Origin: Clostridiales bacterium UBA6388 | GTDB taxonomy: Bacteria; Bacillota; Clostridia; Oscillospirales; Oscillospiraceae | DNA: 18,092 nucleotides | NCBI GenBank assembly: GCA_002437575.1 | Contig: DJQK01000013.1 | Location: 17,249-35,340 of the forward strand | Reading direction: 5' to 3' | Shown: one piece after another, positions 1-6,396 of the stretch | Layout of the letters: the number at the start of each line of letters is the position of its first letter | Position numbering within the stretch: the first letter of the stretch is position 1 | Notes under the pieces: model-generated | What the model saw: only the letters and a program-made list of their open reading frames with translations | The model's database searches: none | What the model was told of the DNA's origin: nothing | Position numbers and translations under genes: made by a program

Positions 1-1002
1 CACCACTACGGCGGCATCCGCAAGTACCAGTGGGTGACGGTCCCGCTGGAGCTGCACGGAAAGGTCGTCCGCCGCGACGGCAGTGAAGTTTACGTGACCA
101 TCGGCAATGATCCTTCTGACCCGCAGCTCGTCATCACCGACCTTCTGCCACACCTGGGACGCGAACAGGGCAAAAAGCCCCTCAACGAGGCCATTCCGTC
201 TGAAAGCCTGAACATTTTGCTGGGCAGCCGCCCGGAAGCGGACGATGACGGCAAGGACCGCGTGAAGCTGTCCGTCCTGCGCATTCTGAATGAAAAGTAC
301 GGCATCGTCGAAGAGGACTTCATTTCCGCGGAATTAGAGGCCGTCCCCGCCGCGAACGCCAGAGACATCGGTCTGGACCGCAGCATGATCGGCGCATATG
401 GCCACGACGACCGTGTCTGCGCGTACGCAGAGCTCGCCGCGATCTTTGACGCGAAGGCCCCGAAGAAGACCGCCGTGTGCATCTTCGCCGACAAGGAAGA
501 GATCGGATCCGAGGGCGTGTCCGGTATGCAGGGCGAGGCGTTCGAGTACTTTATGGAATGCCTGTGCAAGGCCCAGAACGTCGATCTTCGCACGTGCCTG
601 GCCAACTCCTTCTGCCTGTCCGCTGATGTGTGCGCGGCCTTCGATCCGGGCTTCTCCGAGGTTTTCGAGCGCAAAAACAGCGCGTACCTCAACTACGGCG
701 TCGGCCTTTGCAAATACACCGGCTCCGGCGGCAAATACGGCGCGTCGGACGCTTCGAGCGAATTGGTCGGCAGGATCCGCAAGCTCCTGAACGACGAATC
801 CGTCGCCTGGCAGATGTGCGAGCTCGGCAAGACCGACGCAGGCGGCGGCGGAACGGTCGCGAAATTCATGGCCAAGCGGAATATTGACACGCTCGACGCT
901 GGCGTTCCGGTGCTTTCGATGCACGCGCCGTTTGAGGTCGTGGCAAAATACGACTGCTACATGACCTATCGCGCCGTCAAGGCCATCTTTGAGAAAAATT
1001 GA
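1..1002 (+). CDS. M18 family aminopeptidase, 3' part (5' end outside window)
   Basis: The open frame enters the window at base 1 and ends at TGA 1000-1002, giving 333 residues of a family usually about 430-470 long. A GTG at 34 is internal: the residues before it (HHYGGIRKYQW) are already conserved family sequence. M18 enzymes are dinuclear-metal cytosolic aminopeptidases (aspartyl aminopeptidase/ApeA type) that trim peptides from the N-terminus. Visible family motifs are GHDDRVCAY (metal-ligand Asp), ADKEEIGSEG (Glu-Glu pair with the catalytic base), SADVCAAFDP (metal-ligand Asp) and the C-terminal SMHAPFEV His. The first metal His lies upstream of the window. A hairpin terminator follows directly. 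Family assignment is firm; substrate preference (acidic or general) cannot be read from this part. Confidence 0.93.
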   Translation, partial: HHYGGIRKYQWVTVPLELHGKVVRRDGSEVYVTIGNDPSDPQLVITDLLPHLGREQGKKPLNEAIPSESLNILLGSRPEADDDGKDRVKLSVLRILNEKYGIVEEDFISAELEAVPAANARDIGLDRSMIGAYGHDDRVCAYAELAAIFDAKAPKKTAVCIFADKEEIGSEGVSGMQGEAFEYFMECLCKAQNVDLRTCLANSFCLSADVCAAFDPGFSEVFERKNSAYLNYGVGLCKYTGSGGKYGASDASSELVGRIRKLLNDESVAWQMCELGKTDAGGGGTVAKFMAKRNIDTLDAGVPVLSMHAPFEVVAKYDCYMTYRAVKAIFEKN

Positions 1003-1013
1003 GGTTCTAAACG

Positions 1014-1050
1014 AATCGCCTCCGCCATACAATATGGTGGAGGCGATTTT
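1014..1050 (+). terminator. Intrinsic terminator of the M18 gene, overlapping the next gene's start region
   Basis: A 15-bp stem (1014-1028 with 1034-1048, one G-U pair) closes a 5-base loop and runs into TTTTCTT. It begins 11 bases after the M18 stop codon. Its 3' arm also contains ATG 1034 and the GGAGG at 1039-1043 that could serve the following M14 gene, so folding this RNA would both end the upstream transcript and hide that Shine-Dalgarno sequence. Confidence 0.8.
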
Positions 1051-1051
1051 C

Positions 1052-1969
1052 TTGGTTTGTATGGAGCATCCTGCCTATCTCACGAGCCGTGTGCAGGAGC
1101 GGTATCTGAAAATTCTGCGGCGGACCGCGCCGTTTGTCTATATCAAAACGCTCACAAGGACTGCGGGCGGCCGGCCCATTGTAGCTGTCCAGCTCGGCTG
1201 CGGCTGCACAAAGGTGCTCGTGACCGGCACGCACCACGCGAACGAGTCGATCACAGGAACGCTTTTGTGGGAGCTGCTGCTTGCCTACTGCGAAGCCGTC
1301 CGCACCGGCGGCACGTTTGGCGGAAAGGACGCGCAGGCGCTGTTCCGCAATTCAATGCTCTACTGTGTGCCGCTCGTGAACCCCGACGGGGCCGATCTCG
1401 TCGCGGGAGAAATTCCGGAAACCATACCGGAGTACATACAGGCGGCGGAACTTGCGGCACAGTTTCCGGGCCTTCCGTTCCCGTCCGGCTGGAAGGCGAA
1501 CCTGCGCGGCGTCGATCTGAACCTCAACTATCCGGCCTCGTGGGAAGAAGCGAAAAAGATCAAGGCCGCGCTTGGCTTTGACCGGCCTGCCCCCAGAGAC
1601 TATCCCGGGGAAAAGCCACTTGACCAGCGCGAAACGGCGGCGCTTGCCGCTTACACCGCCTGCATCCGGCCCGACATCCTTCTTGCCTGGCACACGCAGG
1701 GACGCGTCATCTATCCCGGCGGGCCCGGCATCGATCCGCCCGGTGCGCAGGAGCTTGCGCGGCGGTTTTCCGAAGCGTCCGGTTATGCGGTCGAAAATGT
1801 CCCGGCGGAAGCGTCGAACGCGGGCTTCAAGGACTGGTTCCTTGCGCGATTCCACCGCCCGGGCTTTACCATCGAAGCGGGCCTCGGCGAAAATCCGCTT
1901 CCCATAACGCAGCTGCCGCAGCTGTTAGAAGAAAACGAGCCCCTGCTCGCCGCCGCGCTTTCCGGTTAA
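1052..1969 (+). CDS. M14 family zinc carboxypeptidase (gamma-D-glutamyl-diamino acid endopeptidase-like)
   Basis: A single M14 catalytic domain of about 305 residues. Metal and catalytic signatures appear in family order: GTHHANE (HxxE zinc ligands, bases 1235-1246), VPLVNPDG, NLRGVDLNLNYP (substrate-binding Arg/Asn region), AWHTQG (third zinc ligand) and GFTIEAGLGENP (catalytic Glu). The NPDG and GVDLNLNYP wording resembles clostridial/bacillar gamma-D-glutamyl-L-diamino acid endopeptidases, which cleave peptidoglycan stem peptides; that substrate is inferred. No LysM domain or signal peptide is seen, so the product is probably cytosolic, for example in muropeptide recycling. The start is uncertain. 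TTG 1052 has GGAGG eight bases upstream. ATG 1061 and ATG 1034 are in frame but lack a well-spaced ribosome site, and TTG 989 overlaps the M18 gene. No separate promoter was recognised, so expression may depend on readthrough of the hairpin at 1014-1050. Confidence 0.88.
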   Translation: MVCMEHPAYLTSRVQERYLKILRRTAPFVYIKTLTRTAGGRPIVAVQLGCGCTKVLVTGTHHANESITGTLLWELLLAYCEAVRTGGTFGGKDAQALFRNSMLYCVPLVNPDGADLVAGEIPETIPEYIQAAELAAQFPGLPFPSGWKANLRGVDLNLNYPASWEEAKKIKAALGFDRPAPRDYPGEKPLDQRETAALAAYTACIRPDILLAWHTQGRVIYPGGPGIDPPGAQELARRFSEASGYAVENVPAEASNAGFKDWFLARFHRPGFTIEAGLGENPLPITQLPQLLEENEPLLAAALSG

Positions 1970-2007
1970 AACGCTTTCCCGGGCAGCCTGACGTTTCAGT
2001 GCGTCAA

Positions 2008-2034
2008 AAGCGCCCGGCCGAAGGCCGGGCGCTT
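2008..2034 (-). terminator. Intrinsic terminator of uraA with UUCG tetraloop
   Basis: A perfect 12-bp GC-rich stem (2008-2019 with 2023-2034) lies between the convergent M14 gene and uraA. On the minus strand the loop reads cTTCGg, a very stable tetraloop, and the stem is followed by TTTT. The plus-strand side lacks a T tract, so it mainly serves uraA. Confidence 0.88.
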
Positions 2035-2051
2035 GAACCGTTTGCGATTGG

Positions 2052-3410
2052 TTACTGGACGATGAAGTTGACGGACTCGTCGCCCTGCTTGTCTTCGCCG
2101 TAGACATAGTCCTTGCCGGGCATGACGGCGTTGAGGACGATACCGACGATGGAGCCGACGGCCAGACCCGACAGGCTGATGGGGCCGAGGGCCAGAGAAC
2201 CCGCGCTGGAGTAGCTGATGCCGATCGAGAGGACCAGGATCAAAGCCGCGACCAGAACGTTTCTGGACTTCGTGAAGTCGACCTTGTTTTCCACGACGTT
2301 GCGCACGCCGACGGCCGAGATCATGCCGTAGAGCACCAGGCTGACGCCGCCGATGGTGCCGCCGGGCATGGAGGAGATGATCGCCGCGAACTTCGGGCTG
2401 AAGGAGAAGCAGATGGCAAGCACAGCCGCGATGCGAATCACGCGCGGATCGTAGATCTCGCTGAGGGCCAGAACGCCGGTGTTTTCGCCGTACGTGGTGT
2501 TGGCCGGTGCGCCGAAGAGGGCTGCGAGGGTGGTAGCAAGGCCGTCGCCCATGAGCGTTCTGTGCAGACCCGGGTTTTCAATGTAGTTGCGGTTGCAGGT
2601 GGAGGAGATCGCGGACACATCGCCGATGTGCTCGACCATAGTGGCAAGGCTCAGCGGGACAATCGTGATGACCGAGGTCAGAAGCAGGTGGGAGTCGACG
2701 TTGCCATTCATGAACAGGCCGAAGACGGTCTCGTCCTTGTAGATGGGGAGTGCGAACCATGCGGCCTGATCAACGTTGTGGACAAGATTTTCGCGAACAG
2801 ACGGGTCAACGATAACCGCGATGACATACGAGCCGATGACGCCGAGCAGGATCGGGATGATCTTGATCATGCCTTTGCCCCAGATGTTGGCGGCGATGAT
2901 GATGACGATGGCGACCATCGCGATCCACCAGTTCTGCGCGCAGTTGTTGATGGCGGAGGAGGACAGGTTCAGGCCGATGGCGATGATGATGGGGCCGGTG
3001 ACGATCGGCGGGAAGAAGCGCATGACCTTCTTGGCGCCGAAGGCCTTGAACAGACCTGCGAGCACGACGTACACAAGACCCGCGCACGCGACGCCGAAGC
3101 AGGCGTAGGGAAGCATCTCTTTGTTCGGCTGGCCGTCGATCATCGGAGCGATCGTTGCGTAGCCGCCGAGGAAGGCGAACGACGAACCGAGGAACGCCGG
3201 GACGATGCCGCCGGTGATGAGGTGGAACAGGAGCGTTCCGAGACCGGCGAACAGGAGCGTCGTGGAAACGTCCAGACCCGTCAGGATCGGGACCAGCACC
3301 GTCGCGCCGAACATGGCGAACATATGCTGGAAGCCGAGCACGAACATCCGGCCCGCGCCGAGCTGTCTTGCATCATAGATGCCTTCTTCGGGAATCTTCT
3401 TTTTACCCAT
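2052..3410 (-). CDS. uraA: Uracil permease, NCS2 family
   Basis: A 452-residue multi-pass membrane protein that imports uracil with protons for pyrimidine salvage. It follows E. coli UraA closely by eye: QHMFAMFGATVLVP near residue 30, LGSSFAF near 75, MVEHIGDV with Glu260 (the UraA uracil-binding Glu241 position) and NTTYGENTGV with Glu309 (UraA Glu290 position). These residues separate uracil carriers from xanthine/urate members. The frame stays open 26 codons upstream, but ATG 3410 is preceded by GAGGAG at good spacing and starts the usual short hydrophilic N-terminus (MGKKK). It has its own promoter at 3639-3667 and a leader of about 220 nt with a peptide ORF and attenuator, so expression is probably tuned by the pyrimidine pool. 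It ends 17 bases before a UUCG-loop terminator. Confidence 0.95.
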   Translation of the reverse strand: MGKKKIPEEGIYDARQLGAGRMFVLGFQHMFAMFGATVLVPILTGLDVSTTLLFAGLGTLLFHLITGGIVPAFLGSSFAFLGGYATIAPMIDGQPNKEMLPYACFGVACAGLVYVVLAGLFKAFGAKKVMRFFPPIVTGPIIIAIGLNLSSSAINNCAQNWWIAMVAIVIIIAANIWGKGMIKIIPILLGVIGSYVIAVIVDPSVRENLVHNVDQAAWFALPIYKDETVFGLFMNGNVDSHLLLTSVITIVPLSLATMVEHIGDVSAISSTCNRNYIENPGLHRTLMGDGLATTLAALFGAPANTTYGENTGVLALSEIYDPRVIRIAAVLAICFSFSPKFAAIISSMPGGTIGGVSLVLYGMISAVGVRNVVENKVDFTKSRNVLVAALILVLSIGISYSSAGSLALGPISLSGLAVGSIVGIVLNAVMPGKDYVYGEDKQGDESVNFIVQ

Positions 3411-3457
3411 TTTGATCTCCTCTCTTAGATCCGCGTCCGGCAGGCGTGTTTTGGCCC

Positions 3458-3499
3458 AAAAAAAAGGAACTGTGAATGGAAACACCAATCACAATTCCT
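3458..3499 (-). terminator. Strong intrinsic terminator inside the uraA leader (attenuator)
   Basis: On the minus strand a 15-bp stem (3499-3485 with 3479-3465; one wobble, one mismatch; loop TGTTT) is followed by a run of eight T. It lies about 50 bases upstream of the uraA start codon and downstream of the uraA promoter, so it would block uraA unless antagonised. The stop codon of the leader peptide (3491-3489) lies within the ascending arm, so a ribosome at the end of that ORF would prevent stem formation. This geometry matches the E. coli pyrBI type of translation-coupled attenuation. Confidence 0.8.
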
Positions 3500-3602
3500 C
3501 TATCTCGGAAAAACACCGCTCCGGCGTTTTGAAAACACTGCCGCCCGAAACAAAAACGGGAGCGCCGCAGCCGCAGATCAGACAAAGCATCGTCTTTTTC
3601 AT
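3489..3602 (-). CDS. Putative 37-residue leader peptide of uraA
   Basis: A short ORF in the uraA leader: ATG 3602, stop TGA 3491-3489. An aagGGAG Shine-Dalgarno sequence sits nine bases upstream and the predicted transcription start (~3632) is about 30 bases upstream. It begins MKKTMLCLICGCGAPVFV and has four cysteines (7, 10, 12, 30). Codons 16-18 are U-rich (GTT TTT GTT). The ORF runs through a small hairpin (3510-3530) and stops inside the ascending arm of the attenuator, which is hard to explain for an ordinary small protein. The likely role is regulatory in cis: a ribosome closely trailing RNA polymerase keeps the terminator open. A genuine small Cys-rich protein cannot be excluded. Confidence 0.6.
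   Translation of the reverse strand: MKKTMLCLICGCGAPVFVSGGSVFKTPERCFSEIEEL
3509..3560 (-). promoter_or_regulatory. U-rich tract and upstream hairpin in the uraA leader (candidate pause region)
   Basis: On the minus strand CCCGTTTTTGTTTCGGG (3560-3544) is a U-rich run flanked by a 4-bp stem. It is followed by a 9-bp hairpin (3530-3522 with 3518-3510, one G-U pair) and five T. Both lie within the leader peptide ORF and before the main attenuator. In pyrBI-type control, RNA polymerase slows at U-rich sites when UTP is low. The placement fits that role, but pausing here is an inference. Confidence 0.4.
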
Positions 3603-3624
3603 AGCCTTGCACTCCCTTCCGTAC

Positions 3625-3660
3625 TTTTACCGTCAGCCATTATAGCGGCTGGCGGTAAAA
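3625..3660. promoter_or_regulatory. 36-bp palindrome centred on the uraA -10 box (candidate operator)
   Basis: Half-sites TTTTACCGTCAGCC (3625-3638) and GGCTGGCGGTAAAA (3647-3660) match as inverted repeats with one mismatch across an 8-bp centre that contains the TATAAT box. The predicted transcript starts near 3632, so the dyad is not transcribed whole and is better read as a DNA-binding site than an RNA hairpin. The regulator is unknown; no match to a named operator consensus was recognised. Confidence 0.5.
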
Positions 3661-3667
3661 TTGGCAA
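3639..3667 (-). promoter_or_regulatory. Sigma-A promoter of uraA
   Basis: On the minus strand TTGCCA (3667-3662), a 17-bp spacer and a perfect TATAAT (3644-3639). Transcription is expected near 3632, about 30 nt before the leader peptide ATG and about 220 nt before uraA. Confidence 0.82.
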
Positions 3668-3706
3668 GTGTGAGTTTTGTCATATTTTTGCCCGCGGATT
3701 CATCAC

Positions 3707-3740
3707 TCTTGCACGATTTTTACAAAAATGCAGCGCAAGA
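3707..3740. repeat. Imperfect inverted repeat between yfbR and uraA
   Basis: TCTTGC (3707-3712) and GCAAGA (3735-3740) enclose ATTTTT/AAAAAT, giving a 34-bp imperfect palindrome 15 bases after the yfbR stop codon. It could act as a transcript end or 3' stabiliser for matE-yfbR, but no T run follows on the minus strand. Confidence 0.35.
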
Positions 3741-3754
3741 CGCGGACGAAGGGT

Positions 3755-4330
3755 TCACTCAAGCTCGTCAAGAGTTAATCGGAAGCTGTCAAGGAAATGC
3801 TTCATGAAGTAGTCCAGGCATGGCAGATGCATATCGCAGAGCGCCTGCTTCGTCTGCTTTTCGGCCTGCGTGAACTCCGTGTTTCCGGCCTTGAGCTCTT
3901 CGACACACTTCAAATACGCCGAGAGCTTATCCGCCGCCTTGACGATCACGGCGACCTCCTCGTCCGACTCCAGAAGCAGCGGCTCGTAGCTTTTTCGAAG
4001 CGCCTGCGGCAGAAGGCCCAGCAGCTTTTCGCAGCTCACGGCCTCGACCTGCTTATAGGCCTTTTTGATCTGCGGGTTAAAATACTTGATGGGGGTCGGC
4101 AGATCGCCCGTCAGAATTTCGGACGCGTCGTGAAACAAAGCCGCCGTCGCGCACCGGTCGGGGTCGGCGGGCTGGCCCAAAATGTCTCTTTGGATGAGCG
4201 CAAGACCGTGCGCCAGCACGGCCACCATGTGGCTGTGCTCCTGAATGTTCTCCTGGAACGTATTGCGCATGAGCCCCCAGCGGGCAATGTAGCGCATCCG
4301 GGAAATGAGCGCGAAAAATTTGTACTGCAT
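3755..4330 (-). CDS. yfbR: 5'-deoxynucleotidase, YfbR-like HD-domain phosphohydrolase
   Basis: A 191-residue HD-domain protein that matches E. coli YfbR (199 residues) along its length by eye. YfbR removes the 5' phosphate from deoxyribonucleoside monophosphates with a divalent metal in the cytosol. Visible active-site residues: NIQEHSH (His32), FHDASEILTGDLPTP (His67, Asp68, Glu71, Asp76) and KAADKLSAYLKC (Asp134), plus RWGLMRN near residue 20. ATG 4330 is chosen because AAGGAG sits just upstream, overlapping the matE stop codon; the frame stays open further upstream but that sequence is antisense-like. The 10-base gap from matE suggests co-transcription and translational coupling. uraA follows on the same strand from its own promoter, so the pair may serve pyrimidine nucleotide turnover. 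Confidence 0.94.
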   Translation of the reverse strand: MQYKFFALISRMRYIARWGLMRNTFQENIQEHSHMVAVLAHGLALIQRDILGQPADPDRCATAALFHDASEILTGDLPTPIKYFNPQIKKAYKQVEAVSCEKLLGLLPQALRKSYEPLLLESDEEVAVIVKAADKLSAYLKCVEELKAGNTEFTQAEKQTKQALCDMHLPCLDYFMKHFLDSFRLTLDELE

Positions 4331-4340
4331 AACGTTCTCC

Positions 4341-5681
4341 TTATCCAACCAGAGATTTTTGTTTCCACTTGCCGCGGAAGAAATGCGCATAGCAGGTCAG
4401 AAGCGTCACCGTCCACGCCATTGCCTGACTCCACCAGATGGCCGTGAAGCCAAAAAACGCGGTTTTGTACAGGCAGTAGGCGAACACCACGCGAAGCCCC
4501 AGCGCCAGAAGCGCGCAGAACGTTGCGAAGAAGCCCTCGCCCACGCCCTGAAACATTCCGTTCGCCGGGAAATAGACCGCGAAGACCGGCATCGCAAGCG
4601 CCGAGGCCAGCAAATGCTGCCGGCAGATGGCCGCTGCCGCTTCGTCCAGCCCGAACGCGCCGATGATGATCGGACGCCCCAAAAGCTGGAAGGCGCACAG
4701 GCACATCGTCATGAGAAGCGAGACCAGAACGCCCTGTCCGAGTCCTTTGGAAACGCGGCCGGGAAGCGGGGCGCCCATGTTCTGCCCGGCATACGTCGCC
4801 ATTGTGTTCTGAAGCCCAAGGATCGGGATCATCAGGATATTTTCCATCCGGCTGGCGACCGTATACGAGGCGATCATGCTCTCGCCATAGAAATTGACGA
4901 GCTTCTGTAAAAACAGAAAGCCGCACGAGACGATCGACTGCTGCAAGGCCATCGGCGTTCCAACGCGCAGCACGCGCAAAGCCGCCGTTTTGTCGAGCCG
5001 CAGATCAAGCCGCGAAAAGCGCAGAAGCTCGTAGCGCCTGTGCATATACAAAAAGCCCACCACGCACGAGGCGATCTGCGAAAGGACGGTTGCGACCGCC
5101 GCACCGGCGACGCCCATGTGAAATACCGCCACAAAAAGAAGATCCAGAAACACGTTCAGAACCGACGAAATGAGCAGGAATAGCAGCGTCGCCCGGCTGT
5201 CTCCCAGCGCGCGCAGGATCGCCGCGGCAATATTGTAGCCGAACTGGAACACGAGGCCCGCCGCGTAAATCTTGAAATAGAGGCTGGCCTGCGGCAGAAG
5301 AGACGTTGGCGTTCCCAGAAATTTCAGCAGAAACAGCTCTGCGCTCCAAAAGCCGACCGCGGACATCAAAAGGCCCATCGCCAGCATCAGAACGATCGAC
5401 GAGGCCGCATAGCGCCGCAATTCTTCCAGACGGTTCGCGCCGAAGTACTGCGAGACCAGAACGCCCGCGCCGATGGAAAAACCGATGGCCAGCGCCGTGA
5501 ACAGAACCGTCAACGCCGTGCACGCGCCGACGGCGGAGAGCGCCTGCTGGCCGTTAAAATTGCCGACAATGATGGTGTCGGCGGTGTTATAGAGCTGCTG
5601 CAGGAGGTTTCCCGCCATGATCGGCAGCGCAAACTGCACGATCAGCTTCCAAGGCGTTCCCCGGGTCATATCCTTCGTCAT
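4341..5681 (-). CDS. MATE family efflux transporter
   Basis: A 446-residue protein with about 12 hydrophobic segments in two homologous MatE halves. MATE transporters export drugs or metabolites using Na+ or H+ gradients. Family features include the N-terminal PWKLIVQFALPIMAGNLLQQLYN segment, in particular LPIMAGNLLQQLYNTADTII, then VGACTALTVLF, GAGVLVSQYFGA and, in the second half, GTPMALQQSIVS. This style is the NorM/DinF-like clostridial subfamily; the substrate cannot be told. ATG 5681 has GAGGAG seven bases upstream. An open frame continuing to 6236 runs antisense to the rrf2 gene and is rejected. The gene is first of a likely matE-yfbR unit, diverges from the Rrf2 regulator and shares a 141-bp intergenic region with it, so Rrf2 control is possible but unproven. 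Confidence 0.94.
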   Translation of the reverse strand: MTKDMTRGTPWKLIVQFALPIMAGNLLQQLYNTADTIIVGNFNGQQALSAVGACTALTVLFTALAIGFSIGAGVLVSQYFGANRLEELRRYAASSIVLMLAMGLLMSAVGFWSAELFLLKFLGTPTSLLPQASLYFKIYAAGLVFQFGYNIAAAILRALGDSRATLLFLLISSVLNVFLDLLFVAVFHMGVAGAAVATVLSQIASCVVGFLYMHRRYELLRFSRLDLRLDKTAALRVLRVGTPMALQQSIVSCGFLFLQKLVNFYGESMIASYTVASRMENILMIPILGLQNTMATYAGQNMGAPLPGRVSKGLGQGVLVSLLMTMCLCAFQLLGRPIIIGAFGLDEAAAAICRQHLLASALAMPVFAVYFPANGMFQGVGEGFFATFCALLALGLRVVFAYCLYKTAFFGFTAIWWSQAMAWTVTLLTCYAHFFRGKWKQKSLVG

Positions 5682-5727
5682 GTTTCTTCTCCTCGTGCTG
5701 CAATAAGCGTCAGCCGACGCGGCTTTT

Positions 5728-5756
5728 ATTCTAGCACAGAAAGATGGGAAAGTAAA
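5728..5756 (-). promoter_or_regulatory. Candidate promoter of matE
   Basis: On the minus strand TTTACT (5756-5751), 17 bp, then TAGAAT (5733-5728) with TGC just before it, an extended -10 pattern. It lies about 45 bp upstream of the matE start. The leader contains small GC-rich hairpins of unclear function. Confidence 0.55.
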
Positions 5757-5770
5757 TTGAAGCTTTGCAC

Positions 5771-5799
5771 TTGATAAACCATTAACCTTGTAGTATAGT
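5771..5799 (+). promoter_or_regulatory. Promoter of the rrf2 gene
   Basis: TTGATA (5771-5776), 17-bp spacer, TATAGT (5794-5799), ending 23 bp before ATG 5823. The spacer and -10 lie inside a palindrome likely bound by the gene's own product. Confidence 0.75.
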
Positions 5800-5806
5800 A
5801 GGTTAA
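5782..5806. promoter_or_regulatory. Palindrome over the rrf2 -10 box (candidate Rrf2 operator)
   Basis: TTAACCT (5782-5788) and AGGTTAA (5800-5806) form a perfect inverted repeat with an 11-bp centre covering the -10 element. Rrf2 proteins are winged-helix dimers that commonly repress their own promoters through such dyads. Autoregulation is inferred from position. Confidence 0.6.
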
Positions 5807-5822
5807 AAAGGGAGGACCCGCT

Positions 5823-6233
5823 ATGATGATTTCCACGAAGGGCCGCTATGCGCTGCGGGTGATGCTGGATCTGGCGTCGCATCCGGACAGCGGCTATATT
5901 CCGCTTGCCGAAATTGCCGCGCGGCAGGGCATTTCCGAAAAATATCTGGAGAGCATCCTGTCGGTTCTGAGCAAGGCGGGGCTTCTCGACGCGCTGCGCG
6001 GAAAAGGCGGCGGCTACCGCCTGTCCAGGAAGCCGGAGGACTACTCGGTCTATGATATCCTCTGCCTCACCGAAGGAACGCTTGCGCCCGTGGCGTGCCT
6101 GGAAGCCGGACAGGGCTGCGAGAACGCGGCCTCGTGCAGCACGTACCCGCTGTGGCGCGGTCTCGACGAGACCGTGAGAACGTACCTCTCCGGCTTCACC
6201 CTGCTCGACGTTCTGCACATGAAAAAGCCGTAA
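5823..6233 (+). CDS. Rrf2 family transcriptional regulator with IscR-like cysteines
   Basis: A 136-residue protein. It opens with MMISTKGRYALRVMLDLA and has the Rrf2 winged-helix pattern: helix-turn-helix near 28-50 (PLAEIAARQGISEKYLESIL) and the wing GKGGGYRLSR near 60-69. Cys92, Cys99 and Cys105 follow the dimer helix with nearly the spacing of E. coli IscR Cys92/98/104, which hold a [2Fe-2S] cluster; the next residues (STYPLWRGLDE) also resemble IscR. It may therefore sense Fe-S status, redox or nitric oxide. Unlike an isc operon, no iscS, iscU or suf genes lie beside it; its neighbours are a divergent MATE exporter and a DUF2207 gene. ATG 5823 has GGGAGGA upstream; ATG 5826 is an equal alternative. 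A CymR- or NsrR-like function remains possible. Confidence 0.92.
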   Translation: MMISTKGRYALRVMLDLASHPDSGYIPLAEIAARQGISEKYLESILSVLSKAGLLDALRGKGGGYRLSRKPEDYSVYDILCLTEGTLAPVACLEAGQGCENAASCSTYPLWRGLDETVRTYLSGFTLLDVLHMKKP

Positions 6234-6259
6234 CAACCAGTCTGGATCACGGAATTCCC

Positions 6260-6364
6260 GTAGGGGCGTCCGCCTCTGTCCGCCCCTTGGGAACTACAAT
6301 TTCGCCGCAGTTTTTCGCATTTCGGCTTTGCATTTTTCCGGGCGGACAGGGCGTCCGCCCCTAC
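6260..6364. repeat. ~105-bp dispersed palindromic repeat, copy 1
   Basis: Imperfect terminal inverted repeats of about 25 bp: the left arm starts GTAGGGGCGTCCGCC and ends in TGTCCGCCC, the right arm is GGGCGGACAGGGC then GTCCGCCCCTAC. The AT-richer centre is about 50 bp and non-coding. A second copy of nearly the same length (17818-17921) has matching arms and an alignable centre (CTAC, TTCGC, GCA, TTTCGC in the same order). Both copies lie between convergent gene ends. Likely a non-autonomous MITE- or REP-like element; no clear target-site duplication was found. Confidence 0.75.
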
Positions 6365-6396
6365 AGAGGGGAACGAAGGCAGCAACATAAAAAGAA

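Noticed and set aside
2562..3428. 288-codon plus-strand frame opposite uraA
   Set aside because: Extremely Asp/Glu/Arg-rich and repetitive translation, typical of the complement of hydrophobic membrane codons; uraA on the other strand is unambiguous.
3411..3632. PyrR-binding attenuator in the uraA leader
   Set aside because: No recognisable PyrR-binding loop (GAGAGG-type motif in a stem-loop) could be found; the peptide-stop-in-terminator arrangement explains the structure better.
3707..3740. Inverted repeat after yfbR as a rho-independent terminator
   Set aside because: The stem is interrupted and no T run follows on the minus strand, so it is listed only as a repeat.
5682..6236. N-terminal extension of the MATE gene by 185 codons
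   Set aside because: The added part is antisense to rrf2 and lacks membrane segments; ATG 5681 has a proper GAGGAG and the conserved MATE N-terminus.
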